DNA of 64,000 nucleotides. Source: JABDMH01 sp965223165. Lineage in GTDB: Bacteria; Bacteroidota; Bacteroidia; Chitinophagales; Saprospiraceae. Of this stretch, positions 1 to 8,930 are shown piece after piece (within the stretch, counting starts at the first letter, position 1; every line of letters starts with the position of its first letter). Below the pieces are notes generated by a model. The model had not been told where the DNA came from, ran no database searches, and saw only the letters and a program-made list of their open reading frames with translations. Location of the stretch: positions 434,001-498,000 of the forward strand of contig CBDCVQ010000007.1 of NCBI GenBank assembly GCA_965223165.1. The letters are read 5' to 3'. The position numbers and the translations under genes are program-made.

Positions 1-285
1 CATCAGCACCTTAGCGTCGGGATAAGCCTGCATCAACTCTTTCCAGACGCAGCAGGCCGGATTGTCTACGGCCGCCGCATACTTGGCCAAGACCCGTCCC
101 CAATCGTGCTGCACGCCCGCAGGGCCATCAGCCACCTCATTCCAAAAATCCAGGTGGTCCTTGTTTTCCTTGTTGTCGATGACCTCGTACATGTGATAGC
201 AGGGGTACCCTAGTTGGTCTAAGGCGGTCTTGGTAGACATCGTACCGGTACGGCCATAACCGGCACCAATAATTTGTAAGCTCAT
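1..285 (-). CDS. Sulfotransferase-like protein, N-terminal part
   Basis: This is the first 95 codons of a gene that runs off the left edge of the window. The protein starts MSLQIIGAGYGRTGTMSTK, a P-loop-like PAPS-binding segment (GAGYGRTGT) seen at the start of a bacterial sulfotransferase family (Sulfotransfer_4-like). It is followed by LGYPCYHMYEV, also typical of that family. Such proteins would transfer sulfate from PAPS, or act as related nucleotide-binding proteins; the substrate cannot be read from this fragment. The start is the ATG whose complement lies at 283-285, directly before the P-loop strand, so little N-terminal sequence is missing. It is divergent from the amidase and separated from it by about 350 bp. 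Confidence 0.75.
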   Translation of the reverse strand, partial: MSLQIIGAGYGRTGTMSTKTALDQLGYPCYHMYEVIDNKENKDHLDFWNEVADGPAGVQHDWGRVLAKYAAAVDNPACCVWKELMQAYPDAKVLM

Positions 286-633
286 GGTTGATTTGGTTTT
301 TTGTGCGTTGTTGATTCAAATAGCTGTCGTAGCGGTCAGGGCTGTGCTAGCAGATGTGGGAGGTGGTACCCAATATAAGGAGCCAGGAGCTAAAGCTGTG
401 CCTGTCTGCTGGGTATAGGGCAAAATATTGGGTAGTGGCACAAGATCCCCATATCGCTGGCGCGAGCTGGCTGCCTGCCTACGGGATGTGTCGAATGGAC
501 TCGCCCTTGATCCGCATCAATTTTTCCTATCTTAATTGGGCTCCCTTTGTCCGCCGCAGGCATTGTTGACCGGGGTACGATAGCTGCTGGCTGCATCGGT
601 GCTGATCACGGCGACTTCCAAAAGACCAAACCC
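286..633. other. Divergent intergenic region with an inverted repeat
   Basis: No convincing gene is seen in this gap between two divergent genes. It holds a perfect 10-bp inverted repeat, TACCCAATAT at 367-376 and ATATTGGGTA at 425-434, with 48 bases between the arms. It could be an operator or a weak cruciform. The short open frames here lack family features. Confidence 0.4.
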
Positions 634-2115
634 ATGGAAACATACATCTACCGGACGGCCTTAGAGTTGGCTTCGCTCATCCGGAGCGACGCGGCAAGTA
701 GTGTCCAGATCGTGCGCGACCATCTTGATCAAATCAAGCGGCACAACGGTCAGCTCCAGGCCATGGTGAGCATCTTCGAGGAGCAGGCATTGACGGAGGC
801 GGCGGCCTGCGACCACGAGGCACAGCAAGGGCATTTTCGCGGACCACTGCACGGGGTACCCGTCACGATCAAAGAGTCCTTCTGGATCCAGGGGCAGCGA
901 AGCACGACCAATTTTAAGATGTTGAAGGACTTCATCGGTCCGGAGGATGCGGTCGTGGTGGAGCGAATTAAAAAGAGCGGAGCCATCGTGCTAGGGCAGA
1001 CCAATGTGCCGCGCAATCTGCTGGATTATCAAGTGGCCGGTGATCTGTATCCCGAAGGCAAAAACCCGTACGACCTAGCATGCACGCCGGGGGGCAGTAC
1101 CGGCGGTGGCGCCGCAGCCGTGGCGGCCGGCTTCAGTCCGCTCGAATTGGGCAGCGACTTTGGTGGATCCGTACGAGTACCTGCCAACTTCTGCGGGCTC
1201 TACGGCCTCAAGCCCACGGACAAGACAGTACCCCTGCATGGGAATATTCCGCTGCCCAAGGACGCCGATACCTTTATCGTGCACATGGCCCAGGCGGGTC
1301 CGCTCGCTAGAGACGTCGACGACCTCCGCATCCTCTGGCAGACGATTGTGGGTCCGCACTCCAGTGATCGGAATATTCCTGCCATTGGCTGGCAGCCCCC
1401 TTCCAGCCGGTCGCTTGGCGACTATCGAGTGGCGTGGGTAGATGGCTGGCGGGGATATCCGACCAGTGAGCCTGTGAAGCAGGCCATCACCCAACTGATG
1501 GGAAAAATCCAGACCCAGGGGTGCCATACGAAGCAGGGTTTTCCCGACGACACCTTGCATGCCGATTCGCTGGAGGTCTTCGTCGGCATCTTTCCCTATG
1601 TGATCACCCAGGGCATGCCTTGGTTTGTCCGGGCCTTGGTCAAGCGTCAGTTGCTTAGCAATTTTCTCAAGGGAATTGACGCGCATCCTCGGATGGCAAA
1701 AGCCATGAAGGCGGGATTTCGCTACCGCACAGATCACTACGGCCAGGTGCTGCTTGAGCGCAGCCTGATGATACAGCGCTGGGAGCACTTCTTTGAGGAA
1801 TACGACTTTCTCATCTGTCCGCTGGCCTATGGACCGGCGTATCCCCGGTGCAAGACCGGGAGCAAACTTAGTTACGACGGTCGAGAGATGATCTATATCG
1901 ATTACACCTGGCCCTACGTGGGATGCTTCAATGCCTCTGGTCATCCGGCACTGACCATCCCAGCCGGTGTAAGTCCGGAGGGCCTGCCCCTAGGCATTCA
2001 AATCGTGGGCAAGTACTGGAGTGAGCCTGAATTATTGCACTTTGCCAAGCAAGTGGCGGCCCTGAGCGATGGATTTGTCAAGCCCGTCCTCCCAGATGGA
2101 TCATCGCAGCCATAG
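634..2115 (+). CDS. Amidase-signature family hydrolase
   Basis: This 493-residue enzyme belongs to the amidase-signature family, which hydrolyses amide bonds with a Ser-cisSer-Lys triad. The catalytic Lys is at about residue 80 (HGVPVTIKES), the cis-Ser at about 155 (TPGGSTGGG) and the nucleophile Ser at about 179 (GSDFGGSVR), followed by CGLYGLKPT. The usual GGSSGG is GGSTGG here, so only the second, non-triad Ser is changed. No signal peptide is seen, which suggests a cytoplasmic enzyme. The open frame extends upstream to 547, but the ATG at 634 starts where family proteins start (the helix ALELASLIR). The substrate is unknown; GatA is less likely because no GatB or GatC gene is nearby. Confidence 0.88.
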   Translation: METYIYRTALELASLIRSDAASSVQIVRDHLDQIKRHNGQLQAMVSIFEEQALTEAAACDHEAQQGHFRGPLHGVPVTIKESFWIQGQRSTTNFKMLKDFIGPEDAVVVERIKKSGAIVLGQTNVPRNLLDYQVAGDLYPEGKNPYDLACTPGGSTGGGAAAVAAGFSPLELGSDFGGSVRVPANFCGLYGLKPTDKTVPLHGNIPLPKDADTFIVHMAQAGPLARDVDDLRILWQTIVGPHSSDRNIPAIGWQPPSSRSLGDYRVAWVDGWRGYPTSEPVKQAITQLMGKIQTQGCHTKQGFPDDTLHADSLEVFVGIFPYVITQGMPWFVRALVKRQLLSNFLKGIDAHPRMAKAMKAGFRYRTDHYGQVLLERSLMIQRWEHFFEEYDFLICPLAYGPAYPRCKTGSKLSYDGREMIYIDYTWPYVGCFNASGHPALTIPAGVSPEGLPLGIQIVGKYWSEPELLHFAKQVAALSDGFVKPVLPDGSSQP

Positions 2116-2129
2116 GCGGAAAATGGATC

Positions 2130-2603
2130 TTACAGGCGGGACAGGTACTCCGATAATGCCCTATCAATCATCCTGGTCCAAGCCATCTCGAAGCGTTCTT
2201 TTGAGAAGAAATGCGTTTCGATGAAAGTCTCGATCCCTTCGTGGAGGACGGAGAGATGCGTGCCACCGGCAGTAGGTGAGAGCTCGAAGGTGACCTCGGA
2301 GTACCCGGGCGAGTTATCCGACTGCCAAGCGTAACGCAAAAGTCGTGAAGGCACAACCGCTAGGATCCTGCAACGGTGACCGTATTTTTTGCCGTCGGCC
2401 AGGGCATCCGCAAAACTAAACTCAAAACCCACCTGGGCCTCGAACTGGGGCAGACTTCGAAACCACTGCGACAGTTGGCTCCGCTCGGTGAGCGCTGACC
2501 ACAAGACCGATGGCGACACCGCAATAAATCGCTCCAGCCGGATGGGTGCTAGCGCACGCAGTTCCGCAAACTGCTGGGACAGCTGCTGGCCATAGAGCGT
2601 CAT
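2130..2603 (-). CDS. SRPBCC/AHSA1-like domain protein
   Basis: This 157-residue cytoplasmic protein has the layout of an AHSA1/START-like (SRPBCC) fold. It begins with a strand and VSPSVLWSALTERSQLSQWF, the usual opening helix and loop, and continues through a region rich in beta strands (VTFELSPTAGGTHLSVLHEG). It ends in a long C-terminal helix (FEMAWTRMIDRALSEYL). Members bind hydrophobic ligands or act as co-chaperones or polyketide-cyclase-like proteins; the role here is unknown. It is convergent with the amidase gene, with only 14 bp between the stop codons, so the two transcripts probably overlap. Confidence 0.82.
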   Translation of the reverse strand: MTLYGQQLSQQFAELRALAPIRLERFIAVSPSVLWSALTERSQLSQWFRSLPQFEAQVGFEFSFADALADGKKYGHRCRILAVVPSRLLRYAWQSDNSPGYSEVTFELSPTAGGTHLSVLHEGIETFIETHFFSKERFEMAWTRMIDRALSEYLSRL

Positions 2604-2614
2604 TAGTCGAATGA

Positions 2615-2830
2615 TCTCGGGATGATGCTCTTCTACTCCAAAGGGTGGGTACGATCCCAGCTGACGTGCAGAAAGTCACCACATTCTCTGCAGGGATCAC
2701 CACCACCGCACGTGATTCGGCCTCGGCAGGGGCACTCATTAGCTACCTCGCCTCGATGCAGGCCGCCCAAACCATCCGGCAAACGGGCATGGTGCCCCAG
2801 GCTGAGTCTGTAGCGACGCCACCCCCCTAG
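2615..2830 (+). pseudogene. ModA-like substrate-binding protein, C-terminal remnant
   Basis: This open frame encodes GTIPADVQKVTTFSAGI, then a segment with ASAGALISYLAS and RQTGMVP. That order matches the last lobe of molybdate-type (ModA-like) periplasmic binding proteins: the VGPLPAELQ strand, the TVFSAG strand, the ALIAFLAS helix and the GM-P end. An in-frame TGA at 2612 and the lack of any upstream ModA sequence show that only the tail remains. Its 5' end abuts the start of the AHSA1-like gene, so a deletion probably removed the rest. No transporter genes are nearby. Confidence 0.55.
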
Positions 2831-3071
2831 GCATAGCATGCCCTGCCGTCCGAAATACTTGGCGTAGGAGTCCGCAATCAGAAAGCCAGGATGTGGCCAG
2901 GGACATGGCAGACAGAAAGCACCGTCTCCTTACACTATGTTACCGCGATCTAGGCCAAGTAGATGCATTGAAGGGATAAATTCTATATATTGAATACTTG
3001 GCGTTCAGCTGATAGTCCATCATTTGCCAGCCATTACTGAAATGATCTTGGACCAATAACGGGGTAGCCAG
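2831..3071. other. Upstream region of the AraC regulator
   Basis: No gene is seen. An AT-rich stretch at about 2971-2997 (GGGATAAATT followed by CTATATATTG) lies upstream of the AraC gene and may hold its promoter. It lacks the second half-site of the operator motif found elsewhere in the locus. Confidence 0.3.
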
Positions 3072-3974
3072 ATGAAACTCACCTATAAGCAGACGGAGCA
3101 CAGACCTGACAATTCCTTTTTGGTCAGGCAAGACCGGATCCCATGCATCGAGCATGACTGGCACTTTCACTCTGAGCTGGAGTTGATCTACTTTCTCAAG
3201 AGTACCGGTACCAGATATGTCGGCAACTCCATTGGCAGCTTTGGCCCGGGCGAGTTATACTTGATTGGCAGTAATGTTCCGCATCTCTTTCGAAACGAAA
3301 AGGAATATTATGAGAACAATGGCGAGCTTAAAGCGGTCGACTTGATCGTTGTCAAATTTGAACCTCAGTTCCTAGGTCAGGGCTTTATGGAGATGCCAGA
3401 GTCTCAAGAAATCAAGACGCTGCTTCACAACGCCAATCGTGGCCTTCAGTTTTCAAAAGCTGTGACTTACCTGGCACATAATCACATGGTCGGTTTGGTG
3501 GGAAGTCAAGGCCTGGCCAGTGTCATAGGATTATTGAAGATCCTAGACATACTTTCAGTCAGCGAAAACCACACTTCGTTGTGCTCTGATGTGATCACCA
3601 ATACGTTTAAGAGAGACGAGAAAGAACGCATGGCGGAGATCATTCGCTATCTCACCGAAAATTTTGACAAGAAGATCGAACTGAAAGAAGTCTCTGACAT
3701 AGCCCACATGACCCCAAATTCCTTTTGCCGCTACTTCAAAAAAAGAACTCGTAAGTCGTTCTCCCAATATCTCAATGAGATACGCATCCGGCACGCTTGT
3801 AAATTATTGATCGAAGGCGAGTTGCAGATCTCTGACATTTGCTACCAATCTGGCTTCAACACGTTCACCAATTTTAACCGTCAATTCAAAGCCCATATGC
3901 AATTGACCCCCTCTCAGTTTATGAAGAAGTACGAGATCGAGGAAGAGCCGATACCGGAGCACGCACTCAGCTGA
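3072..3974 (+). CDS. AraC-family transcriptional regulator of the PUL
   Basis: This 300-residue regulator has an N-terminal cupin-like sensor domain (roughly residues 10-160; IEHDWHFHSELELIYFL, GPGELYLIGSNVPH) and a C-terminal double helix-turn-helix domain (roughly 190-290). The latter carries the AraC signature: IELKEVSDIAHMTPNSFCRYFKK, then ISDICYQSGFNTFTNFNRQFK and LTPSQF. The His-rich cupin (HDWHFHSE) is typical of sugar-sensing AraC proteins. It is the first gene of the PUL and the only transcription factor in it. It therefore probably binds the three direct-repeat sites at 4080, 5527 and 13699, whose 21-bp half-site spacing fits two AraC HTH units. No start earlier than 3072 is needed. 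Confidence 0.9.
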   Translation: MKLTYKQTEHRPDNSFLVRQDRIPCIEHDWHFHSELELIYFLKSTGTRYVGNSIGSFGPGELYLIGSNVPHLFRNEKEYYENNGELKAVDLIVVKFEPQFLGQGFMEMPESQEIKTLLHNANRGLQFSKAVTYLAHNHMVGLVGSQGLASVIGLLKILDILSVSENHTSLCSDVITNTFKRDEKERMAEIIRYLTENFDKKIELKEVSDIAHMTPNSFCRYFKKRTRKSFSQYLNEIRIRHACKLLIEGELQISDICYQSGFNTFTNFNRQFKAHMQLTPSQFMKKYEIEEEPIPEHALS

Positions 3975-4079
3975 CTTAGCATAACTGCGTAGCAGGGAGC
4001 TACTAGGCTCCTTGAGGGATAGAAGGTGACATCCAGATCTAATCTCGTCATGGCTCAAAGAGCCGCCTCACCTGGCCAG

Positions 4080-4106
4080 GGGTAAAATAATGCAACTAGT
4101 TGGTAA
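4080..4106 (+). promoter_or_regulatory. Candidate AraC operator A, before the enolase-superfamily gene
   Basis: The site GGGTAAAATAATGC (4080-4093) is followed after 8 bases by GGTAA at 4102. The two GGTAA half-sites (4081 and 4102) are 21 bp apart, about two helical turns. A TTTG, possibly the 3' half of a Bacteroidota -7 box, begins at 4142, 40 bp after the second half-site. The gene start is at 4187. The same layout recurs at 5527 and 13699. Confidence 0.6.
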
Positions 4107-4186
4107 ACTATACCCATAGACTTCTGTCCTGGGCTGCGTCCTTTGCTATTGTGAGATATCACCCCGCACATAAAGATGAATCATAG

Positions 4187-5383
4187 ATGAAGATGAAAAT
4201 CGCAGCGATCGAGTGCTTTATTCTGGAGGACAAGCTCAAGCAGAGCTTCTACTTCTCTCAGTGGGAATATAGCGAACGGAGGATCTGTATCGTCAAAGTG
4301 ACGAGCAACACTGGTCATATCGGATGGGGTGAAGGCTATGGCCCAGCTAGATTGATCCAGGCAGGCATCGATCATCTCACCCCCTTTGTGCTGGGGCAAC
4401 ATCCCTTGGAGACGGAGGCCATTTGGCACATCATGCATCGGCGCACACTAGACTTTGCCCGCCGGGGCATCTTGGTCTGCGCCATGAGCGCGATCGACGT
4501 AGCCCTGTGGGACTTAAAGGGGAAAATATTAGAGCAGCCGGTACACCGCCTACTGGGTGGCAAGAAGCGTCAAGTGATCACACCCTATGCTACCGGCATG
4601 TACTTTACCAATGGTGGCAACATGAGCGATGTGCTCTCCGCCGAAGCCAAGCAATACGCGGAGCTCGGCTATCAAGCCATGAAGATGAAGGTGGGCTTGG
4701 ACATCCACAGCGATGTAGAAAATGTTAGGAAGGTCAGAGAGGCCATCGGACCAGACATCCATTTGATGATCGATGCCAATCATGCATACAGTCTCCGCGA
4801 GGCAGTCACTCTAGCCCGTGCGGTCGAACCGTACGATGTCTACTGGTTTGAAGAGCCCATCTCGCCGGAGTATTATGAACAGTACGCAGAGCTCCGATCC
4901 AAGACAAGCATTCCCATAGCGGGCGGAGAGTGTGAGTACTTGCGGTTTGGATTTCACACCTTATTGCGATCCAAGTCAGTGGACATCTTGCAGCCGGACA
5001 TCTGCGCTGCAGGAGGGCTGACTGAAGCCAAACGAATTGCGGCACTCGCCTCTGTGTATGGCATCGAGCTGGTGCCCCACACCTGGGGCACGGGCATCGC
5101 AATCTCTGCTGCACTGCACTTTGTCAGCAACCTGGACCCAATACCCGGCCGACTACGGACGCCCAAAAGTTTCATCGAGTACGATCGAACCGAGAATGGG
5201 CTGCGCGATGAGTTGACCACCTCACAAATGTTGCCTGACAACGGGCAGATCACGATTTCTGATGATCCTGGGCTAGGATTTGAATTACATGAAGATGTTC
5301 TCCGCAAGTATCAGGTCACGCCAGCTAATGGCTCTCAGTTCGAGCACGCTCTCCAAGAACTAAAAGGCCGAAACTACCCGTAG
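4187..5383 (+). CDS. Enolase-superfamily enzyme (mandelate racemase/muconate lactonizing type)
   Basis: This 398-residue enzyme has the full enolase-superfamily layout: an N-terminal capping domain, then a TIM barrel. Visible active-site residues are the K166-x-K168 pair (MKMKVG), metal ligands D196 (MIDANH), E222 (FEEP) and E248 (GGE), and a D271/H298 dyad (QPDICAAGG; PHTWG). This places it in the mandelate racemase subgroup, which abstracts a proton next to a carboxylate. Family members include sugar-acid dehydratases and D-galactarolactone cycloisomerase; the latter is similar in general appearance, but the substrate is inferred only. Its PUL position and the GntP permease downstream support a sugar acid or lactone. 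It is preceded by operator A. An in-frame ATG at 4193 is an alternative start. Confidence 0.87.
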   Translation: MKMKIAAIECFILEDKLKQSFYFSQWEYSERRICIVKVTSNTGHIGWGEGYGPARLIQAGIDHLTPFVLGQHPLETEAIWHIMHRRTLDFARRGILVCAMSAIDVALWDLKGKILEQPVHRLLGGKKRQVITPYATGMYFTNGGNMSDVLSAEAKQYAELGYQAMKMKVGLDIHSDVENVRKVREAIGPDIHLMIDANHAYSLREAVTLARAVEPYDVYWFEEPISPEYYEQYAELRSKTSIPIAGGECEYLRFGFHTLLRSKSVDILQPDICAAGGLTEAKRIAALASVYGIELVPHTWGTGIAISAALHFVSNLDPIPGRLRTPKSFIEYDRTENGLRDELTTSQMLPDNGQITISDDPGLGFELHEDVLRKYQVTPANGSQFEHALQELKGRNYP

Positions 5384-5762
5384 CACGACCCTTGGGCGCC
5401 GTTTTCGCGACGATGGTCAAATGCACCCTCACCAGCAAATTGTACTAAGATGCCAGCCCTCCGTGGGCTCAGATCAACACCATAGGCCTATCTAACCCCA
5501 ATTATCATCCCAAGAGATAAAAATAGGATAAAATAATGCCTAGAGTGGGTAATAATTATCCAAGCAGCACTGAATAAATCCCTTCTCTTTGAGATCGAAC
5601 GCATTGGAAAACTGCAATGACTACTCAGACAAATCAAAACCGCCCTCAACGATCACCCCGCCTAGGGTGTGCCAGTAGTCATGCGATGTACACTAGGCTT
5701 CTCATGTGACAAGGAAATGCAAAATGGAAACTAAATATCTACTGATAAGTCAATCATATGTC
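5384..5762. other. Regulatory gap before susC
   Basis: No gene is seen in this gap of about 380 bp, which is long for this locus. It contains operator B and an AT-rich palindromic stretch running from GGATAA (5527) to TTATCC near 5562. A long leader or an additional promoter is possible. Confidence 0.4.
5527..5553 (+). promoter_or_regulatory. Candidate AraC operator B, before susC
   Basis: The site GGATAAAATAATGC (5527-5540) is followed after 8 bases by GGTAA at 5549. Half-sites begin at 5528 and 5549, again 21 bp apart, and a TTTG lies about 40 bp after the second one. It precedes the SusC start by about 210 bp. Confidence 0.6.
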
Positions 5763-8700
5763 ATGAAATCAAATAAAACTCTCCACGCATGCTTAACGCT
5801 CGTACTATTACTTTGCCTGGTTGATTTGGCCAGTGCGCAAATTAATATTTCGGGCTCCGTGACCGACGCAGGGGACAACAGCCCCCTGATCGGTGCAAAC
5901 GTAATGGTGCAAGGCACGTCCATCGGTACCGTCACCGATCTCGATGGAACATTTACCATAGCTGCCGAGGATGCCAACAGTGTGTTGATCATTTCCTATA
6001 CGGGTTACTCGGCTACGGAGGTGGTGGTCGGAAACCAAACTGTGATCGACGTCAAGCTGTCGTATGCAGCAACCTCGCTTGATGAGGTGGTGGTCACCGG
6101 CTACACGACAAGAAAAAGAGGCGAACTTACGGGCTCCGTCAGTACGGTCGATGCCGAGGTGATCGAACGAACGACAAATAAGGACATCGCAAAGTCTCTG
6201 GCTGGCAAGATTCCCGGCCTAATCGTATCGGACCGCGGAGGGTATCCAGGTTCGACCGATGACATTACACTACTGATCCGCGGAAAATCGACTTTAAACA
6301 ATAACTCGCCCCTAATACTGATCGATGGCATCCAAGCAGCTTCGTTTTCGCACCTGTCACCACAGGACATCGAATCACTTTCCGTGCTCAAGGATGGAGC
6401 AGCCGCTATTTATGGAGCTCGTGCGGCCAATGGTGTAATCCTCATTACGACCAAAAGGGGAAAGGCCGGCAAGGCGGAGATCAATCTGACCAGCTCATAC
6501 AACCTGTCCACCTTTTCCTCCGCACCCAATTTGATGTCTTCAGAACAGTATGCCATCTATCGCAATGAGGGTGCCGCTAGAAATGGCACTCCGCTGCCCT
6601 TTACCCCAGAGCAAATCAGCGGATATGCCGCAGGCAACGATCCTCTCAATTTTCCCAGCACTGACTGGGCTGATCTGACATTTGCTGACTACTCACCCGA
6701 ATGGAGAAATAGTATTTCCGTATCCGGAGGCTCGGACAAGGTCAACTACTTCATCAGTGGTGATCATATTGATCAAGTCGGTCTCTATGAGTCGGAAGAC
6801 CTGAACTTTAAGCAATACCAAATCCGATCAAACTTGGACGTCAAACTCCACGAGACATTCAAGGTGGGTGTCGATCTCGCCGGCCGTTTTGGCCAGCGCA
6901 ACGAGCCCGGGGTGGACGATGGATTCATTTATAAACACATCTACACCAATGAGCCTACTGAAGTGGGAGTCTACCCCAATGGGCTGGTTGCCTGGGGAGG
7001 AGAAAATGGTGCCAATCCATTTATTATGTCTAGCGATGCCTCAGGCTTCGTGAAGCGCATCGACAATAACCTGCGGGCTAAACTTTCTTTTGACTGGACT
7101 GTGGATTGGCTCGTAAAAGGATTGAGCGTGCAAGGTTTTGCCGGTCTACGCAGGTGGAACACCGACACCAAGTCTTGGTACACACCCTGGGAGGTCTACA
7201 CCTTCCAACAAGGTACCAACGAATACGTGCCGCAGCCAGGCTTTTCACAGCGTGGCAATAAAAACATACTGCGAGAGACCTTTTGGAAGTTTGACGAGAT
7301 CATGCTCAACGCCACCGTTCATTACAACCGAACGTTTGGACAGCACACCCTGAGAGGTTTTGTCGGGTATGAACAATTTACCTCTGACCAGCGCACTTTC
7401 TGGGCAGAGCGAAGGGATTTTCCCAGCGACAATCATCCGGAATTATTTGCGGGCAGTGACGAGGGCCAAATATCCGATGGAGGCTCCTCGGAATGGTCTA
7501 GGCTCAACTACTTTGGATCCCTCTCCTACGATTATCGCAAGAAGTATTTTATTGACCTCACGTTGAGGCATGACGGCTCAAGCAATTTCGGTCCCGGACA
7601 ACGCTTTGGCACATTTCCCGGCGTGGCCGTCTCTTGGTCGCTTGGAGATGAGCCATTCCTCGAAAGTGCAGACGGGTGGCTCGATGCCCTAAAGATTAGA
7701 GCTTCGTGGGCCCTAATGGGCAACGACCGCATCGCACCCTTCCAATTCTTGACCCGATACAACTTTGGCGGGCCTACCAATCGGCCTCAGCCCAACTACT
7801 ACATATTCGGTACCTCCGGCACCCGATACAATGGCTATACCAGCGCCAACGTACCCAATCCCGACATCACCTGGGAGACGGCCGACATGAAAAATGTGGG
7901 CGTGAGCTTTGCCCTTTTTGATTACAAACTTACGGGCGACATCAATTACTTCTACCAAAAGCGAGAAGACATCCTGATCACACGCAATGCTTCCATCCCA
8001 GACGCAGCCGGCATAACACTGCCTCAGGAAAACCTGGGAAAGGTTGACAACTTCGGATGGGAATTTCAGTTGGGATGGACCGATCACATCGGCGACCTGA
8101 ACTACAATATTGGTGCTAATCTCACCAACGCCAAAAATGAAATCGTCTTTATGGACGAGGCGGCGGATATACCGGAACAACTCAAGCAAGAGGGATTTCC
8201 CATGGATTCCTACATCGTATACCCAACCGATGGCATCTTTCGCGATCAGGCACATGTAGAATCTACCACCGCCAAGAAGGAAGGCACGGTGGAAGGTGAG
8301 CCAGTCTACTTGGACACCAACGGCGATGGAGAAATCAATGCAGCCGATCGCGTGCGGATCTATTCGTCCAACGTGCCCGAAGTGCAGTATGGTATCTTTG
8401 GTGGGCTCAGCTACAAAGGGTTTGACTTCAATTTCCTGTTTCAAGGCCAGGCCAATGCCGAAATGTTGGTCTTCTTTGATCAGTCCGGCTCGTTGCCAGA
8501 GTATGTCTTTAATCAGCGCTGGACCCCTGAAAACAGGGACAGTCGATATCCCCGGGCCTTTACCCAGGGTGATCCTTTTAGCGGCAACCAAAATACCGCG
8601 GACAATTTTCAAGGGGCTGACTTATGGCTACACGACGCGTCATTCCTCCGACTAAAGGAGATTGAAGTTGGATACAGCTTCTCGAAGGAACAGACCAACT

Positions 8701-8864
8701 TTGGTAATGTGAGACTGTTCTTCCGAGGTCTCAATCTGCTCACTATGTTCTCTGACATTTATGATCTGGATCTCGATCCCGAGGCTGGCTCCTATAACAA
8801 TTTTAGAGACAGCACTTACCCCTCGCTCAAATCGTATTCTATGGGCATCAATCTAAAATTTTGA
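5763..8864 (+). CDS. susC: SusC/RagA-type TonB-dependent outer-membrane transporter
   Basis: This 1033-residue outer-membrane transporter would import oligosaccharides with its SusD partner, powered by TonB. It has a signal peptide (MKSNKTLHACLTLVLLLCL, cleaved after ASAQ), a carboxypeptidase-D-regulatory-like domain (roughly 25-110; ISGSVTDAGDNSPLIGANV), a TonB-box-like LDEVVVTGY, a plug domain containing LILIDGI and IYGARAANGVILITTKRG, and a beta barrel ending in SMGINLKF. The frame opens upstream at 5706, but the ATG at 5763 begins the signal peptide, so it is preferred. It is followed 66 bp later by its SusD and preceded by operator B. Confidence 0.93.
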   Translation: MKSNKTLHACLTLVLLLCLVDLASAQINISGSVTDAGDNSPLIGANVMVQGTSIGTVTDLDGTFTIAAEDANSVLIISYTGYSATEVVVGNQTVIDVKLSYAATSLDEVVVTGYTTRKRGELTGSVSTVDAEVIERTTNKDIAKSLAGKIPGLIVSDRGGYPGSTDDITLLIRGKSTLNNNSPLILIDGIQAASFSHLSPQDIESLSVLKDGAAAIYGARAANGVILITTKRGKAGKAEINLTSSYNLSTFSSAPNLMSSEQYAIYRNEGAARNGTPLPFTPEQISGYAAGNDPLNFPSTDWADLTFADYSPEWRNSISVSGGSDKVNYFISGDHIDQVGLYESEDLNFKQYQIRSNLDVKLHETFKVGVDLAGRFGQRNEPGVDDGFIYKHIYTNEPTEVGVYPNGLVAWGGENGANPFIMSSDASGFVKRIDNNLRAKLSFDWTVDWLVKGLSVQGFAGLRRWNTDTKSWYTPWEVYTFQQGTNEYVPQPGFSQRGNKNILRETFWKFDEIMLNATVHYNRTFGQHTLRGFVGYEQFTSDQRTFWAERRDFPSDNHPELFAGSDEGQISDGGSSEWSRLNYFGSLSYDYRKKYFIDLTLRHDGSSNFGPGQRFGTFPGVAVSWSLGDEPFLESADGWLDALKIRASWALMGNDRIAPFQFLTRYNFGGPTNRPQPNYYIFGTSGTRYNGYTSANVPNPDITWETADMKNVGVSFALFDYKLTGDINYFYQKREDILITRNASIPDAAGITLPQENLGKVDNFGWEFQLGWTDHIGDLNYNIGANLTNAKNEIVFMDEAADIPEQLKQEGFPMDSYIVYPTDGIFRDQAHVESTTAKKEGTVEGEPVYLDTNGDGEINAADRVRIYSSNVPEVQYGIFGGLSYKGFDFNFLFQGQANAEMLVFFDQSGSLPEYVFNQRWTPENRDSRYPRAFTQGDPFSGNQNTADNFQGADLWLHDASFLRLKEIEVGYSFSKEQTNFGNVRLFFRGLNLLTMFSDIYDLDLDPEAGSYNNFRDSTYPSLKSYSMGINLKF

Positions 8865-8930
8865 ACCTAAAGGTGCAGATGATCTCAAGCCACGCAAGTG
8901 GGGGATTATTACCAATAAAAAAAAACAACG

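Noticed and set aside
1075..1944. 289-residue open frame antisense to the amidase
   Set aside because: It lies entirely within a gene with full amidase-signature motifs and has no family features of its own.
7713..8612. 299-residue open frame antisense to susC
   Set aside because: It is fully inside a canonical SusC gene and has no independent start signal or domain.
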